A DNA stretch of 64,000 nucleotides from positions 60,763-124,762 of the forward strand of contig NZ_DLHA01000026.1 in assembly GCF_002482975.1 (NCBI RefSeq), read 5' to 3'. Under the pieces are notes generated by a model. That model saw only the letters and a program-made list of their open reading frames with translations, was not told the DNA's origin and searched no databases. This document shows positions 9,614 to 17,538 of the stretch, piece after piece (the stretch's first letter is position 1; the number at the start of each line of letters is the position of its first letter). The translations under genes were made by a program, and so were the position numbers. The stretch is from Flavobacterium sp. UBA7680 (GTDB taxonomy: Bacteria; Bacteroidota; Bacteroidia; Flavobacteriales; Flavobacteriaceae).

Positions 9614-10150
9614 TTAGTTTGGCCAGTTTAATTTTTGAAATAAATCCCAAACTACAATTCCTGCACTTACAGAAATGTTTAAAGAATGTTTGGTTCCCAA
9701 TTGCGGAATCTCGATGCAACCGTCACAAATAGCAACCGCTTCCTGAGATACGCCATATACTTCATTTCCAAAAACTAAAGCATATTTTTGGTTTTTCTCT
9801 ACCTTAAAATCCTGAAGAAAAATAGCACTTTCAACTTGTTCAATAGCAAGAGTCAGGACATTTTCTTTTTTCAGGTTTTCGATAACTTCCAATACATTTT
9901 CATGATGTTCCCACGCAACAGTTTCAGTCGCACCAAGAGCAGTCTTATGAATTTCTTTATTGGGTGGAGTTGCTGTAATACCGCAAAGAATTATTTTTTC
10001 GATCAAAAAAGCATCGGCTGTTCTAAAAACAGATCCAATATTGTGCAAACTGCGAATATCGTCCAAAATCAATATTAAAGGAGTTTTGTCTGATTTTTTA
10101 AAATCTTCGATTGATTTTCTGTCTAGTTCGCTATTTTCGAGTTTTCTCAT
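9614..10150 (-). CDS. TrmH/SpoU family RNA methyltransferase
   Basis: 178 residues, short for the family because it lacks the extra N-terminal substrate-binding domain of RlmB. The three SPOUT motifs are visible: motif 1 HNIGSVFRTADAF (36-48) with N37 and R43, motif 2 FGNEVYGV (127-134) and motif 3 SLNISVSAGI (156-165). It would methylate a ribose 2'-OH in tRNA or rRNA using S-adenosylmethionine and a trefoil-knot fold. The exact target (TrmH-, TrmL- or RlmB-like) cannot be decided from the sequence. Upstream is the DUF1573 gene, separated by a strong terminator, so it probably has its own promoter. Confidence 0.88.
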   Translation of the reverse strand: MRKLENSELDRKSIEDFKKSDKTPLILILDDIRSLHNIGSVFRTADAFLIEKIILCGITATPPNKEIHKTALGATETVAWEHHENVLEVIENLKKENVLTLAIEQVESAIFLQDFKVEKNQKYALVFGNEVYGVSQEAVAICDGCIEIPQLGTKHSLNISVSAGIVVWDLFQKLNWPN

Positions 10151-10170
10151 TGGTTTAAATTCAGGTCATA

Positions 10171-10203
10171 AAAAAAGCTTCCAAAGATAAGGAAGCTTTT
10201 TCA
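10171..10203 (-). terminator. Terminator after the DUF1573 gene
   Basis: AAAAAGCTTCC and GGAAGCTTTTT form an 11-pair stem around a 7-base loop, with a T-run on the minus strand. It lies between the DUF1573 stop and the RNA methylase start. Confidence 0.85.
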
Positions 10204-10224
10204 ATTATTTTGTTGTTTCTCAGA

Positions 10225-10656
10225 TTAGCTTTTTACTGGATCTGGTAAAACAGTACCTTTAATAGTAAGTACTTTTGTTGGTTGTCCTTCAGCATTTGAA
10301 GTAACAGTTACAGTTTTTGTAAAAGCACCAACTCTGTCAGTAGCATATTTTACACCAATAATACCTTTAGCACCTGGAGCGATTGGCTCTTTTGGTGTTG
10401 TAGGAACTGTACAGCCACAAGAACCTTGAGTGTTTGTAATGATTAACGGTTTTGTTCCGTTGTTAACAAAAACGAATTCACGTTTACCGTCAGCATTGTG
10501 AGCGATAGTTCCGTAATCAATAGTTTCTGTTTCGAAAAGCATTCCAGCTCCTTCAACTTTTGCAACTTTTGCAGCTTTAGCTTTTTTAGTTGTTTGTGCA
10601 TTAGTAGCAGTAATACCAGCTACAGCTAACATAGCGAATAAAATTATTTTTTTCAT
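10225..10656 (-). CDS. Exported DUF1573 domain protein
   Basis: 143 residues. The signal peptide (1-20, ending TNAQ) is followed by a lysine/alanine-rich linker (24-34) and a DUF1573 beta-sandwich (about 40-138). The family hallmark SCGCTVP is at 79-85, with paired cysteines C80 and C82, and GTKPLIITN precedes it. Proteins of this family are very common in Bacteroidota and periplasmic or surface-located. They resemble ASH/MSP-type immunoglobulin folds, and no enzymatic role is established. The gene has its own -7 box and is closed by a strong terminator, so it is probably monocistronic and well expressed. Confidence 0.88.
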   Translation of the reverse strand: MKKIILFAMLAVAGITATNAQTTKKAKAAKVAKVEGAGMLFETETIDYGTIAHNADGKREFVFVNNGTKPLIITNTQGSCGCTVPTTPKEPIAPGAKGIIGVKYATDRVGAFTKTVTVTSNAEGQPTKVLTIKGTVLPDPVKS

Positions 10657-10682
10657 TTTTAAGGGTCTTTTTTAATGATGAA

Positions 10683-10690
10683 CAAAGCTA
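10683..10690 (-). promoter_or_regulatory. Candidate -7 box for the DUF1573 gene
   Basis: On the minus strand this reads TAGCTTTG, a full TAnnTTTG match, 27 bases before the start codon. No clear TTG at -33. Confidence 0.5.
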
Positions 10691-10812
10691 TATAAAATTC
10701 TTATATCTGAACATAAAAAAATCTTAAAATATTTTAATTTTTGAAGTGCCCGATATTCCTCCAAAAAATTATAAATTCGCTGTCTTAATTTTCATTTAAA
10801 AACATATCAATT

Positions 10813-13419
10813 TTGGCAGCTAAAGAGAAAGTGGTGAAGGAAACACCTTTAATGAAACAGTACAACGAAATCAAGAGAAAATATCCTGATGCCTGTCTGC
10901 TTTTCAGAGTAGGGGATTTTTATGAAACTTTTGGAGAAGATGCCATCAGAGCTTCTAAAATTCTTGGAATTACCTTAACAAAAAGAGGTGCAGGATCTGA
11001 GACAGAGACGGCTCTTGCGGGTTTTCCACACCATTCAATCAACACCTATTTGCCAAAATTGGTAAAAGCCGGACTTCGTGTTGCAATCTGCGATCAGCTT
11101 GAAGATCCTAAAATGACAAAAACTATTGTAAAACGAGGCGTTACAGAATTGGTAACTCCGGGAGTTTCTTTAAACGATGAAGTTTTACAATCAAAAACAA
11201 ACAACTTTTTAGCATCTGTTTATTTTGCTAATAAAAATATCGGAATTTCATTTTTAGATGTTTCAACAGGAGAATTTCTTACCGCTCAGGGAAATGCAGA
11301 ATACATAGATAAATTATTGCAGAATTTTAATCCGAGTGAAGTTCTTGTTCCAAAGAATTGTAAAGGTGATTTTAAAAACGCTTTTGGAGAAGATTTTCAT
11401 AGTTTTTATCTGGAAGACTGGATTTACAAAGAAGATTATGCTTTAGAAACACTTACGAAGCATTTTCAAACCAATTCATTAAAAGGGTTCGGTGTAGAAG
11501 AATTAAAAGAAGGAATTATTTCTGCAGGAGCAATTCTTTTTTATTTATCAGAAACACAGCATAACAGAGTGCAGCATATTACAGCGATTCAACGAATTGC
11601 CGAAGATGCTTATGTATGGATGGATCGTTTTACGATTAGAAACTTAGAATTGTATCACAGTTATAATCCAAATGCGGTAACACTTTTAGATGTAATCGAC
11701 AAAACGCTTTCGCCAATGGGCGGACGTTTATTAAAACGCTGGCTGGCACTTCCGCTAAAAGACGGAAATAAAATAAAAGGACGTCATGATGTGGTTGCGT
11801 ATTTGAAATCAAATCAGGATGTTTTACAAAATGTTCAATATCAAATTAAGCAAATTTCAGATTTAGAGCGTTTGATTTCCAAAATCGCCGCAGGAAAAGT
11901 TTCTCCGCGTGAAATTGTTTATTTAAAAGAATCTCTGGATGCGATTATTCCAATAAAAACTTTAGCGCTCGAAAGTCCGCAGGAAGCTGTAAAAGTTATT
12001 GGAGACAGTTTGCATTCGTGTGATTTACTGCGTGAGAAAATCAAAACTACCTTAAATCAGGATGCGCCGGTTGCTATTTCAAAAGGAAATGCAATTGCAA
12101 CGGGAATTAATGAAGAGTTGGATGAATTAAGAGCAATTTCTACATCTGGAAAAGAATTCCTGGAAGGAATAGAAAGAAGAGAATCAGAACGTACAGGAAT
12201 TTCATCTTTAAAAATATCATTCAATAATGTTTTCGGATATTATATAGAAGTTCGAAACACGCACAAAGATAAAGTTCCGGAAGAATGGATTCGTAAACAA
12301 ACTTTAGTAAATGCAGAGCGTTATATTACGGAAGAATTAAAAGAATACGAAACCAAAATTTTAGGCGCCGAAGAAAAAATCCATAAAATTGAATCAGAAC
12401 TTTTTGAGCAGTTAGTTGCTTGGATTGCCACTTATATCAAACCGGTTCAAATGAATGCTTATTTGGTAGCACAATTAGACTGTTTATGTTCGTTTACACA
12501 AATGGCGGTTGAAAACCAATATGTGTGTCCTGAAATTGATGAAACTTTTGAATTAGATATTAAAAACGGAAGACACCCTGTAATTGAAAAACAATTACCG
12601 GTTGGAACTCCTTATATAGCTAATGATGTTTTTCTGGATAGAGAAACACAGCAGCTTATCATGATTACCGGACCTAACATGTCGGGTAAGTCGGCAATTT
12701 TAAGACAAACGGCTTTGATTGTGCTTTTGGCTCAAATGGGAAGTTTTGTTCCGGCTGATAGCGTAAGAATGGGAGTTGTAGATAAAATCTTTACAAGGGT
12801 AGGGGCTTCTGATAATATCTCGATGGGAGAATCGACTTTTATGGTTGAGATGAATGAAACGGCTTCGATCCTGAATAATATTTCAGATCGCAGTTTGGTG
12901 CTTCTGGATGAAATAGGAAGAGGAACAAGTACGTATGACGGAATTTCGATTGCCTGGGCTATTGCCGAGTTTTTGCATGAACATCCGTCAAAACCAAAAA
13001 CCTTGTTTGCAACCCATTATCATGAATTGAACGAAATGACAGAATCGCTTTCGAGAATTCAAAATTATAATGTTGCAGTAAAAGAATTAAAAGATACTGT
13101 TCTTTTTGTTAGAAAGCTTGTAAAAGGCGGAAGTGAACATAGTTTTGGAATTCACGTGGCAAAAATGGCCGGAATGCCGCAGATTGTAATTTTGAAAGCA
13201 CAGAAACTTTTAAAGAAATTAGAAAAAAATCATTCAAGCGACGCATTAAACGGAGTAAAATCTGCGAATGATGAAATGCAGATGAGTTTCTTTAATCTGG
13301 ATGATCCTTTATTGGAGGAAATCAAAGAAGAGATCTTAAGCCTCGATATTAATGCGATTACACCCGTTGAAGCATTGATGAAGCTGAATGAAATAAAAAG
13401 AATGCTGGTTAAGAAATAA
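10813..13419 (+). CDS. mutS: DNA mismatch repair protein MutS
   Basis: 868 residues, the usual MutS length. It recognises mispairs and small loops and starts mismatch repair with MutL. The mismatch-reading motif GDFYETF has F36 and E38. The C-terminal ATPase has Walker A GPNMSGKS (620-627) and the DEIGRGTSTYDG region. I used the TTG at 10813 as start because it gives MAAKEKVVKETPLMKQY directly ahead of the conserved domain. The next ATG would be residue 14 and would also leave the domain intact. A CAATTTTG string overlapping the TTG resembles a -7 box but is too close to trust. No neighbour is in an obvious operon with it. Confidence 0.96.
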   Translation: MAAKEKVVKETPLMKQYNEIKRKYPDACLLFRVGDFYETFGEDAIRASKILGITLTKRGAGSETETALAGFPHHSINTYLPKLVKAGLRVAICDQLEDPKMTKTIVKRGVTELVTPGVSLNDEVLQSKTNNFLASVYFANKNIGISFLDVSTGEFLTAQGNAEYIDKLLQNFNPSEVLVPKNCKGDFKNAFGEDFHSFYLEDWIYKEDYALETLTKHFQTNSLKGFGVEELKEGIISAGAILFYLSETQHNRVQHITAIQRIAEDAYVWMDRFTIRNLELYHSYNPNAVTLLDVIDKTLSPMGGRLLKRWLALPLKDGNKIKGRHDVVAYLKSNQDVLQNVQYQIKQISDLERLISKIAAGKVSPREIVYLKESLDAIIPIKTLALESPQEAVKVIGDSLHSCDLLREKIKTTLNQDAPVAISKGNAIATGINEELDELRAISTSGKEFLEGIERRESERTGISSLKISFNNVFGYYIEVRNTHKDKVPEEWIRKQTLVNAERYITEELKEYETKILGAEEKIHKIESELFEQLVAWIATYIKPVQMNAYLVAQLDCLCSFTQMAVENQYVCPEIDETFELDIKNGRHPVIEKQLPVGTPYIANDVFLDRETQQLIMITGPNMSGKSAILRQTALIVLLAQMGSFVPADSVRMGVVDKIFTRVGASDNISMGESTFMVEMNETASILNNISDRSLVLLDEIGRGTSTYDGISIAWAIAEFLHEHPSKPKTLFATHYHELNEMTESLSRIQNYNVAVKELKDTVLFVRKLVKGGSEHSFGIHVAKMAGMPQIVILKAQKLLKKLEKNHSSDALNGVKSANDEMQMSFFNLDDPLLEEIKEEILSLDINAITPVEALMKLNEIKRMLVKK

Positions 13420-13498
13420 ATCGAAAAAAAAATTTCAAGTTTAAAGTTTAGGTTATCAGAAAGTTATAAAATAAGTAAATATTTTTTTGAAAAAAGGC

Positions 13499-13528
13499 TT
13501 GTGTAATTGAATAAATGTCCTAAATTTG
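13499..13528 (+). promoter_or_regulatory. Consensus promoter of the tRNA-Gly/tRNA-Leu unit
   Basis: TTG (13499-13501), a 19-base spacer and a perfect TAAATTTG (13521-13528) lie 55 bases before tRNA-Gly. This is the clearest Bacteroidota-type promoter in the window and is expected for a stable-RNA unit. Confidence 0.8.
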
Positions 13529-13582
13529 CACTCGCAATACGAAACAAGTCAAGTATTGTAGTTCTTAACTAGAATTTGAAAC

Positions 13583-13655
13583 GCGAAAATAGCTCAGTTG
13601 GTAGAGCGCGACCTTGCCAAGGTCGAGGTCGCGGGTTCGAGCCCCGTTTTTCGCT
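13583..13655 (+). tRNA. tRNA-Gly (anticodon GCC)
   Basis: 73 nucleotides. The 7-pair acceptor stem is GCGAAAA/TTTTCGC. The D arm contains AGCTCAGTTGGTAGAGC. The anticodon stem CGACC/GGTCG encloses loop TTGCCAA (GCC). The T arm GCGGGTTCGAGCCCCGT is intact. The 3' CCA is not encoded. Confidence 0.97.
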
Positions 13656-13669
13656 CAATACCATATAAT

Positions 13670-13755
13670 GCTCGGATGGTGAAATTGGTAGACACGCTGG
13701 ACTTAAAATCCAGTGAACAGCAATGTTCGTGCGGGTTCAAGTCCCGCTCTGAGTA
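13670..13755 (+). tRNA. tRNA-Leu (anticodon TAA)
   Basis: 86 nucleotides, with the long variable arm of class II tRNAs (GAACAGCAATGTTC). The acceptor stem is GCTCGGA/TCTGAGT. Anticodon stem CTGGA/TCCAG encloses CTTAAAA (TAA). The T arm GCGGGTTCAAGTCCCGC and discriminator A fit leucine. It follows tRNA-Gly by 14 bases and shares its promoter and terminator. Confidence 0.96.
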
Positions 13756-13757
13756 CT

Positions 13758-13787
13758 AAAGCCTCTTCTTTTGAAGAGGCTTTTTTT
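13758..13787 (+). terminator. Terminator of the tRNA unit
   Basis: AGCCTCTTC and GAAGAGGCT form a 9-pair stem with loop TTTT, followed by seven or more T, directly after tRNA-Leu. Confidence 0.9.
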
Positions 13788-13799
13788 ATTGTGTAAATT

Positions 13800-13890
13800 C
13801 TTTAAAAGGTGCTGAGGTACTGAGATTCTAAGGTTTTGAGAATCTAAATCAGCAATCTAAAATCCAAAATCTAAAATCAACAATCAAAAT
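13800..13890. repeat. Short A-rich direct repeats before the DUF1508-like gene
   Basis: Between the tRNA terminator and the next start codon the unit AATCTAAAAT and close variants (AATCTAAATC, AATCCAAAAT) recur several times in tandem. No promoter box is obvious here. Confidence 0.5.
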
Positions 13891-14271
13891 ATGGGTGCTT
13901 TTGTAATTAGCAGGCGATTTAATGATGAATATAAGTTTGTGTTTACTTCCAGAAAAGGGAAGGTGATTTTTACAAGTTTAAGCTATGAATTGAGGTTTGA
14001 ATGTGAAGAGGATATTGAAAGATTTAAAAGAACAATTGAGCTTTCTAAATTTTTGAAATTTAAAGGCTCTGGAGGGAAGTATTTTTTTAAATTGATGTTA
14101 GATGGCGTTCACTTTGCAACAAGTCGAAAATACACTACAGAATTGCTTTTGCAAAAAGGAATAAAAGAAATTGTAACTTATGCTTCAAAAGCGGAGATTT
14201 TGGATTTCTCTTCGGCTGAATCAATTTTTGGAGATGAAGAGGTTTCTGTTGAAGAAGAAGTAGAAGATTAA
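13891..14271 (+). CDS. DUF1508 (YegP-like) domain protein
   Basis: 126 residues, no signal peptide. The first half (GAFVISRRFNDEYKFVFTSR then GKVIFTS) matches the beta-strand pattern of the DUF1508/YegP fold, in which a short strand-turn unit reads 'phenylalanine-x-isoleucine ... glycine-x-isoleucine'. A second, weaker unit may be GGKYFFKLMLDGVHFATS at about residues 57-74. The C-terminus is acidic (EVSVEEEVED). The function of the family is not established. The neighbours, tRNAs upstream and a hairpin downstream, give no functional clue. Moderate confidence in the family, none in a role. Confidence 0.65.
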   Translation: MGAFVISRRFNDEYKFVFTSRKGKVIFTSLSYELRFECEEDIERFKRTIELSKFLKFKGSGGKYFFKLMLDGVHFATSRKYTTELLLQKGIKEIVTYASKAEILDFSSAESIFGDEEVSVEEEVED

Positions 14272-14279
14272 ATAAAAAG

Positions 14280-14359
14280 AAATTCCAATATTTTAAAATT
14301 CCAAATTCCAACATGCATAACGTATTGCTGGAATTTGGAATTTTAAAATATTGGAATTT
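14280..14359. repeat. 31-base perfect inverted repeat
   Basis: Arms at 14280-14310 and 14329-14359 are exact reverse complements built from AATTCCAATATTTTAAAATT. The loop is 18 bases. It follows the DUF1508-like stop by 8 bases and could terminate its transcript, though the A/T-only arms look more like a mobile palindromic unit. Confidence 0.85.
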
Positions 14360-14379
14360 TGCTTTGTTAATTTTTGAGC

Positions 14380-14410
14380 AAAAAAAAACCATCACGATGG
14401 ATGGTTTTAA
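14380..14410 (-). terminator. Terminator after the heptad lipoprotein gene
   Basis: AAAACCATC (14385-14393) pairs with GATGGTTTT (14400-14408). A T-run follows on the minus strand, just downstream of the lipoprotein stop at 14434. Confidence 0.85.
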
Positions 14411-14433
14411 AATCTTTAGAATTTAGGTTCTAA

Positions 14434-14658
14434 TTATTTTTTTACTTCTTTAGCAGCTTCTTCTACTTTAGCAGCAGCAGAATCAACTTTAGTAGCAGCT
14501 GAGTCAACAGTAGCAGCAGCAGAATCAACTACAGCAGCAGCAGAATCAACAGCAACAGCAGTAGAATCTACAGTTTCAGTAGCTGCAGCGTCAGCTTTTT
14601 TACAAGATACAACAGTTAAAACAGCAACAACAGCTAAACTTAAAAATACTTTTTTCAT
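14434..14658 (-). CDS. Small alanine-rich heptad-repeat lipoprotein
   Basis: 74 residues. A lipoprotein signal peptide ends VLTVVSC with the lipidated cysteine at C19, giving a mature chain of 56 residues. From residue 30 to 72 valine recurs exactly every seven residues (30, 37, 44, 51, 58, 65, 72) in the unit VDSAAAx, with alanine or threonine at the d-type positions. This predicts one continuous helix with a small-residue packing face. The last two residues are lysines. Length, helix type and terminal lysine recall Braun's lipoprotein (Lpp), but there is no clear sequence homology. The gene has its own -7 box and terminator. No family name can be given with confidence. Confidence 0.85.
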   Translation of the reverse strand: MKKVFLSLAVVAVLTVVSCKKADAAATETVDSTAVAVDSAAAVVDSAAATVDSAATKVDSAAAKVEEAAKEVKK

Positions 14659-14695
14659 CTTACTTTATTATAAAAGGTTAATTATTAATTCGTGG

Positions 14696-14703
14696 CAAAG
14701 ATA
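14696..14703 (-). promoter_or_regulatory. -7 box for the heptad lipoprotein gene
   Basis: Reads TATCTTTG on the minus strand, a full consensus match, 37 bases before the start codon. The -33 region is A/T only and lacks TTG. Confidence 0.55.
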
Positions 14704-15002
14704 TAAATTTTTTAATATGTAAAATATTTTTTCACTTTTTTTTTAAAATATTTTCCTAGCTCACGTTTATCTTATTTATCAAAGAATATGCCAAAAATAT
14801 AAAATTATCTTAAATTATTTAATATTTTGTATAAATAATTTTTTATTGAAAATTCTATCGTCGAATTGGCTATTTCATTTCTCTTCATTGCAGTTTATTT
14901 TGCTTTTTAAGGATTATTGCCTGATCTTAAATAATGAAAATTACCTGCTTTTAATTCGTTTCTCTGAAATAATCGCTCCCAAAATTTGATTTGAATCTTT
15001 GC
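14704..15002. other. AT-rich intergenic stretch with no gene seen
   Basis: Between the lipoprotein promoter and the waaA stop there is very AT-rich DNA. I see no open frame with family features, no tRNA-like fold and no strong hairpin. Confidence 0.5.
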
Positions 15003-16235
15003 TTACTTGGAAACAACTCTCATAATCGCATTTGTGGCTCCTTTGTTATCCTGAATAAAAGATTCGCAAATTTGACTTTTTTCTTTAAGAAATGTTTGAT
15101 CGGTCAAAAGACGGTCTAGAATTTCTTTTAGTTCAGAAACGTTGGAAATTGGTATGCATCCGCCAAGTCCAACTAAAGAAACAGCTTCTGCAAAATTAGA
15201 ATAATTAGGGCCAATTACAATTGGAATTCCAAATGTCGCCGGCTCCAGAATATTATGAATTCCCGGGTTGCCAAATCCGCCGCCAACGTAAGCGATCGTT
15301 CCGTAACTATATATTTTGGTTAAAATCCCAATGGTGTCAATTATAAACACATTATAATTTGATAAATCTTTGTTTTCTTTTTCAGAAAATAAAACTGTCG
15401 ATTTTATAATTTGGGATTTAAGATTCGAGATTTGATCCGTTTTTATATTATGCGGCGCAATAATAAATTTTACATTTTCAGGAGCCTGATTGATGTATTC
15501 AGCAATTAAAACTTCATCTTTCGGCCATGAGCTTCCAATAACAATAGTTTGCTGATTATTTTTAAAATTTTCGATATAATAAAGCGTATTGTCTCTTTCT
15601 AAAATTGCAGCAACTCGATCAAAACGCGTGTCGCCGGAAACAATTACATTTTTAAAGCCAATTGCTTCAATTTTTTGTTTTGAACTTTCATTCTGCACAA
15701 AGAAATAAGTGAAAGCTTTTAGTGCTTTTCTGTAAAAACCGCCATACCATTTAAAAAACATCTGGCTGTCTCTGAAAATTCCAGAAATCAAATAAGTTGG
15801 TGTTTTGCTTTTTTCCAATTCCTTTAAATAATTTAACCAAAATTCATATTTAATGAAAAAAGCAAATTCAGGATGAACCAATTTTAAAAATCTTTTGGCG
15901 TTGCTTTTTGTGTCTAAAGGCAGATAAACGGTAACATCGGCAACGGTGTTATTTTTGCGCACTTCGTATCCCGAAGGAGAAAAAAAGGTTACAATAATTT
16001 TATGCGTAGGATATTTTTCTTTGATTTTTTCAATTACCGGAAGTCCTTGTTCGTATTCGCCAAGCGAAGCAGCGTGAAACCAAATGGTTTTGTCTTCGGG
16101 TTTTATTTTTTCTTCTAAAATAGAAAATACATTTTTCCGACCTTCAACAAAAAGCTTAATTTTCGGACTAAAAAGTGCGACTATTTTAAGAAAAAACGCT
16201 GCTAAAGAAACAGCTAAATTGTATAAAAAAAGCAT
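15003..16235 (-). CDS. waaA: 3-deoxy-D-manno-octulosonic acid (Kdo) transferase
   Basis: 410 residues, typical of WaaA/KdtA. It transfers Kdo from CMP-Kdo to lipid A precursor on the inner leaflet, the first step of lipopolysaccharide core assembly. There is an N-terminal membrane-associated helix (residues 3-20). The conserved HAASLGEYEQG carries the catalytic base E60. DTRFDRV and the C-terminal CMP-binding stretch GGGFGNPGIHNILEPATFG fit the GT-B fold. It is transcribed divergently from the sugar aminotransferase, suggesting a small surface-polysaccharide locus. Confidence 0.95.
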   Translation of the reverse strand: MLFLYNLAVSLAAFFLKIVALFSPKIKLFVEGRKNVFSILEEKIKPEDKTIWFHAASLGEYEQGLPVIEKIKEKYPTHKIIVTFFSPSGYEVRKNNTVADVTVYLPLDTKSNAKRFLKLVHPEFAFFIKYEFWLNYLKELEKSKTPTYLISGIFRDSQMFFKWYGGFYRKALKAFTYFFVQNESSKQKIEAIGFKNVIVSGDTRFDRVAAILERDNTLYYIENFKNNQQTIVIGSSWPKDEVLIAEYINQAPENVKFIIAPHNIKTDQISNLKSQIIKSTVLFSEKENKDLSNYNVFIIDTIGILTKIYSYGTIAYVGGGFGNPGIHNILEPATFGIPIVIGPNYSNFAEAVSLVGLGGCIPISNVSELKEILDRLLTDQTFLKEKSQICESFIQDNKGATNAIMRVVSK

Positions 16236-16280
16236 GTAGTAATTTTTGCAGCTAAATTACATTTCTTTCGTTTATTTTCA

Positions 16281-16310
16281 TTGGTTTGAAGGTATTAATA
16301 ACTATTTTTG
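16281..16310 (+). promoter_or_regulatory. Promoter of the sugar aminotransferase-galE unit
   Basis: TTG (16281-16283), 19-base spacer, TATTTTTG (16303-16310), a full consensus. Transcription would start near 16314. This rules out the long reading from 16246 and supports the ATG at 16369. Confidence 0.7.
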
Positions 16311-16368
16311 TTCCTTCTTTCTGACATTCTGGTTTAGTAGAAAGGCTTTTTTAAATAAAATATCGAAA

Positions 16369-17502
16369 ATGAAAAAAATACAAATGGTTGACTTAAAAAG
16401 TCAATATGAAAAAATAAAAACGACTGTAGATGCTTCAATTCAAGAGGTTTTAGACACAAATACTTATATTAACGGACCTTTGGTTCATCAGTTTCAAAAA
16501 AATCTTGAAGACTATTTAGGAGCAAAACATGTAATTCCATGTGCAAATGGAACCGATGCTTTGCAAATTGCAATGATGGGTCTGGATTTAAAGCCAGGTG
16601 ACGAAGTTATTACTGCCGATTTTACTTTTGCAGCAACGGTTGAGGTTATTGCATTGTTACAATTAACTCCGGTTTTAGTTGATGTTGATTTGCATAATAT
16701 GAACATCGATATTGATGCAGTAAAGAAAGCAATTACACCAAAAACGAAAGCAATTGTTCCGGTACATTTATTCGGACGCGCTGCAAATATGGATGCCATT
16801 ATGGAAATTGCAGCTGAACATAATTTATATGTAATTGAAGATAATGCACAAGCAATTGGAGCAGATTATATTTCAAAATCGGGAACAAAAAGTAAAGTTG
16901 GAGTTATTGGTCACGTTGCAGCAACTTCATTCTTCCCATCTAAAAATTTAGGCTGCTACGGAGACGGTGGAGCAATTTTTACAAATGATGATAAATTAGC
17001 ACACGTTATCCGCGGAATCGTAAATCACGGAATGTACGAGCGTTACCACCATGATGTTGTGGGAGTAAATTCACGTTTAGACAGTATTCAGGCTGGGGTT
17101 TTAAATGCAAAACTACCTTTGTTAGATGAATATAATAAAGCACGTCGTTTGGCAGCTTCAAAATACAATGTAGCTTTCGCTGGAAACAAACACATTGTTA
17201 CGCCAGAATTTGATGCAAATGAAAACGATCACGTTTTTCACCAATATGTTTTAAGAATCTTAGATGCCGACAGAAATGCTTTAATGCAGCATTTATTAGA
17301 TAAAGCAATTCCATGTGCGATTTATTACCCAATTCCATTGCACTCTCAAAAAGCGTATTTAGATCCTCGTTATAAAGAAGAGCAATTTCCTATTACGAAT
17401 CAATTAGTGCAGGAAGTAATTGCTTTGCCAATGCATACAGAACTTGACGACGAGCAGATTAAATTTATAACAGATTCTGTTTTAGAATTTTTGAATAGAT
17501 AA
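16369..17502 (+). CDS. DegT/DnrJ/EryC1/StrS family PLP-dependent sugar aminotransferase
   Basis: 377 residues from the ATG at 16369. The frame stays open upstream to 16246, but that segment is not conserved-looking and lies over the promoter. The N-terminus IQMVDLKSQYEKIK and the substrate loop CANGTDALQIAM are typical. The PLP lysine is K192 in FFPSKNLGCYGDGGA. VIEDNAQAIGADY carries the residue that contacts the cofactor ring. It would aminate a keto group on a nucleotide sugar for lipopolysaccharide or glycoprotein glycans. The closest match by eye is the WbpE-like group, but the substrate is not certain. galE follows 36 bases later on the same strand, so the two are probably an operon. Confidence 0.9.
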   Translation: MKKIQMVDLKSQYEKIKTTVDASIQEVLDTNTYINGPLVHQFQKNLEDYLGAKHVIPCANGTDALQIAMMGLDLKPGDEVITADFTFAATVEVIALLQLTPVLVDVDLHNMNIDIDAVKKAITPKTKAIVPVHLFGRAANMDAIMEIAAEHNLYVIEDNAQAIGADYISKSGTKSKVGVIGHVAATSFFPSKNLGCYGDGGAIFTNDDKLAHVIRGIVNHGMYERYHHDVVGVNSRLDSIQAGVLNAKLPLLDEYNKARRLAASKYNVAFAGNKHIVTPEFDANENDHVFHQYVLRILDADRNALMQHLLDKAIPCAIYYPIPLHSQKAYLDPRYKEEQFPITNQLVQEVIALPMHTELDDEQIKFITDSVLEFLNR

Positions 17503-17538
17503 GTAACAGCCAAAATAACCACATAAACAACCAAATAA

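Noticed and set aside
9788..10190. Plus-strand frames over the RNA methylase
   Set aside because: Shadow frames of a well-supported minus-strand gene.
16246..16368. Upstream extension of the sugar aminotransferase
   Set aside because: It overlaps the consensus promoter and encodes a non-family segment; the conserved N-terminus begins at 16369.
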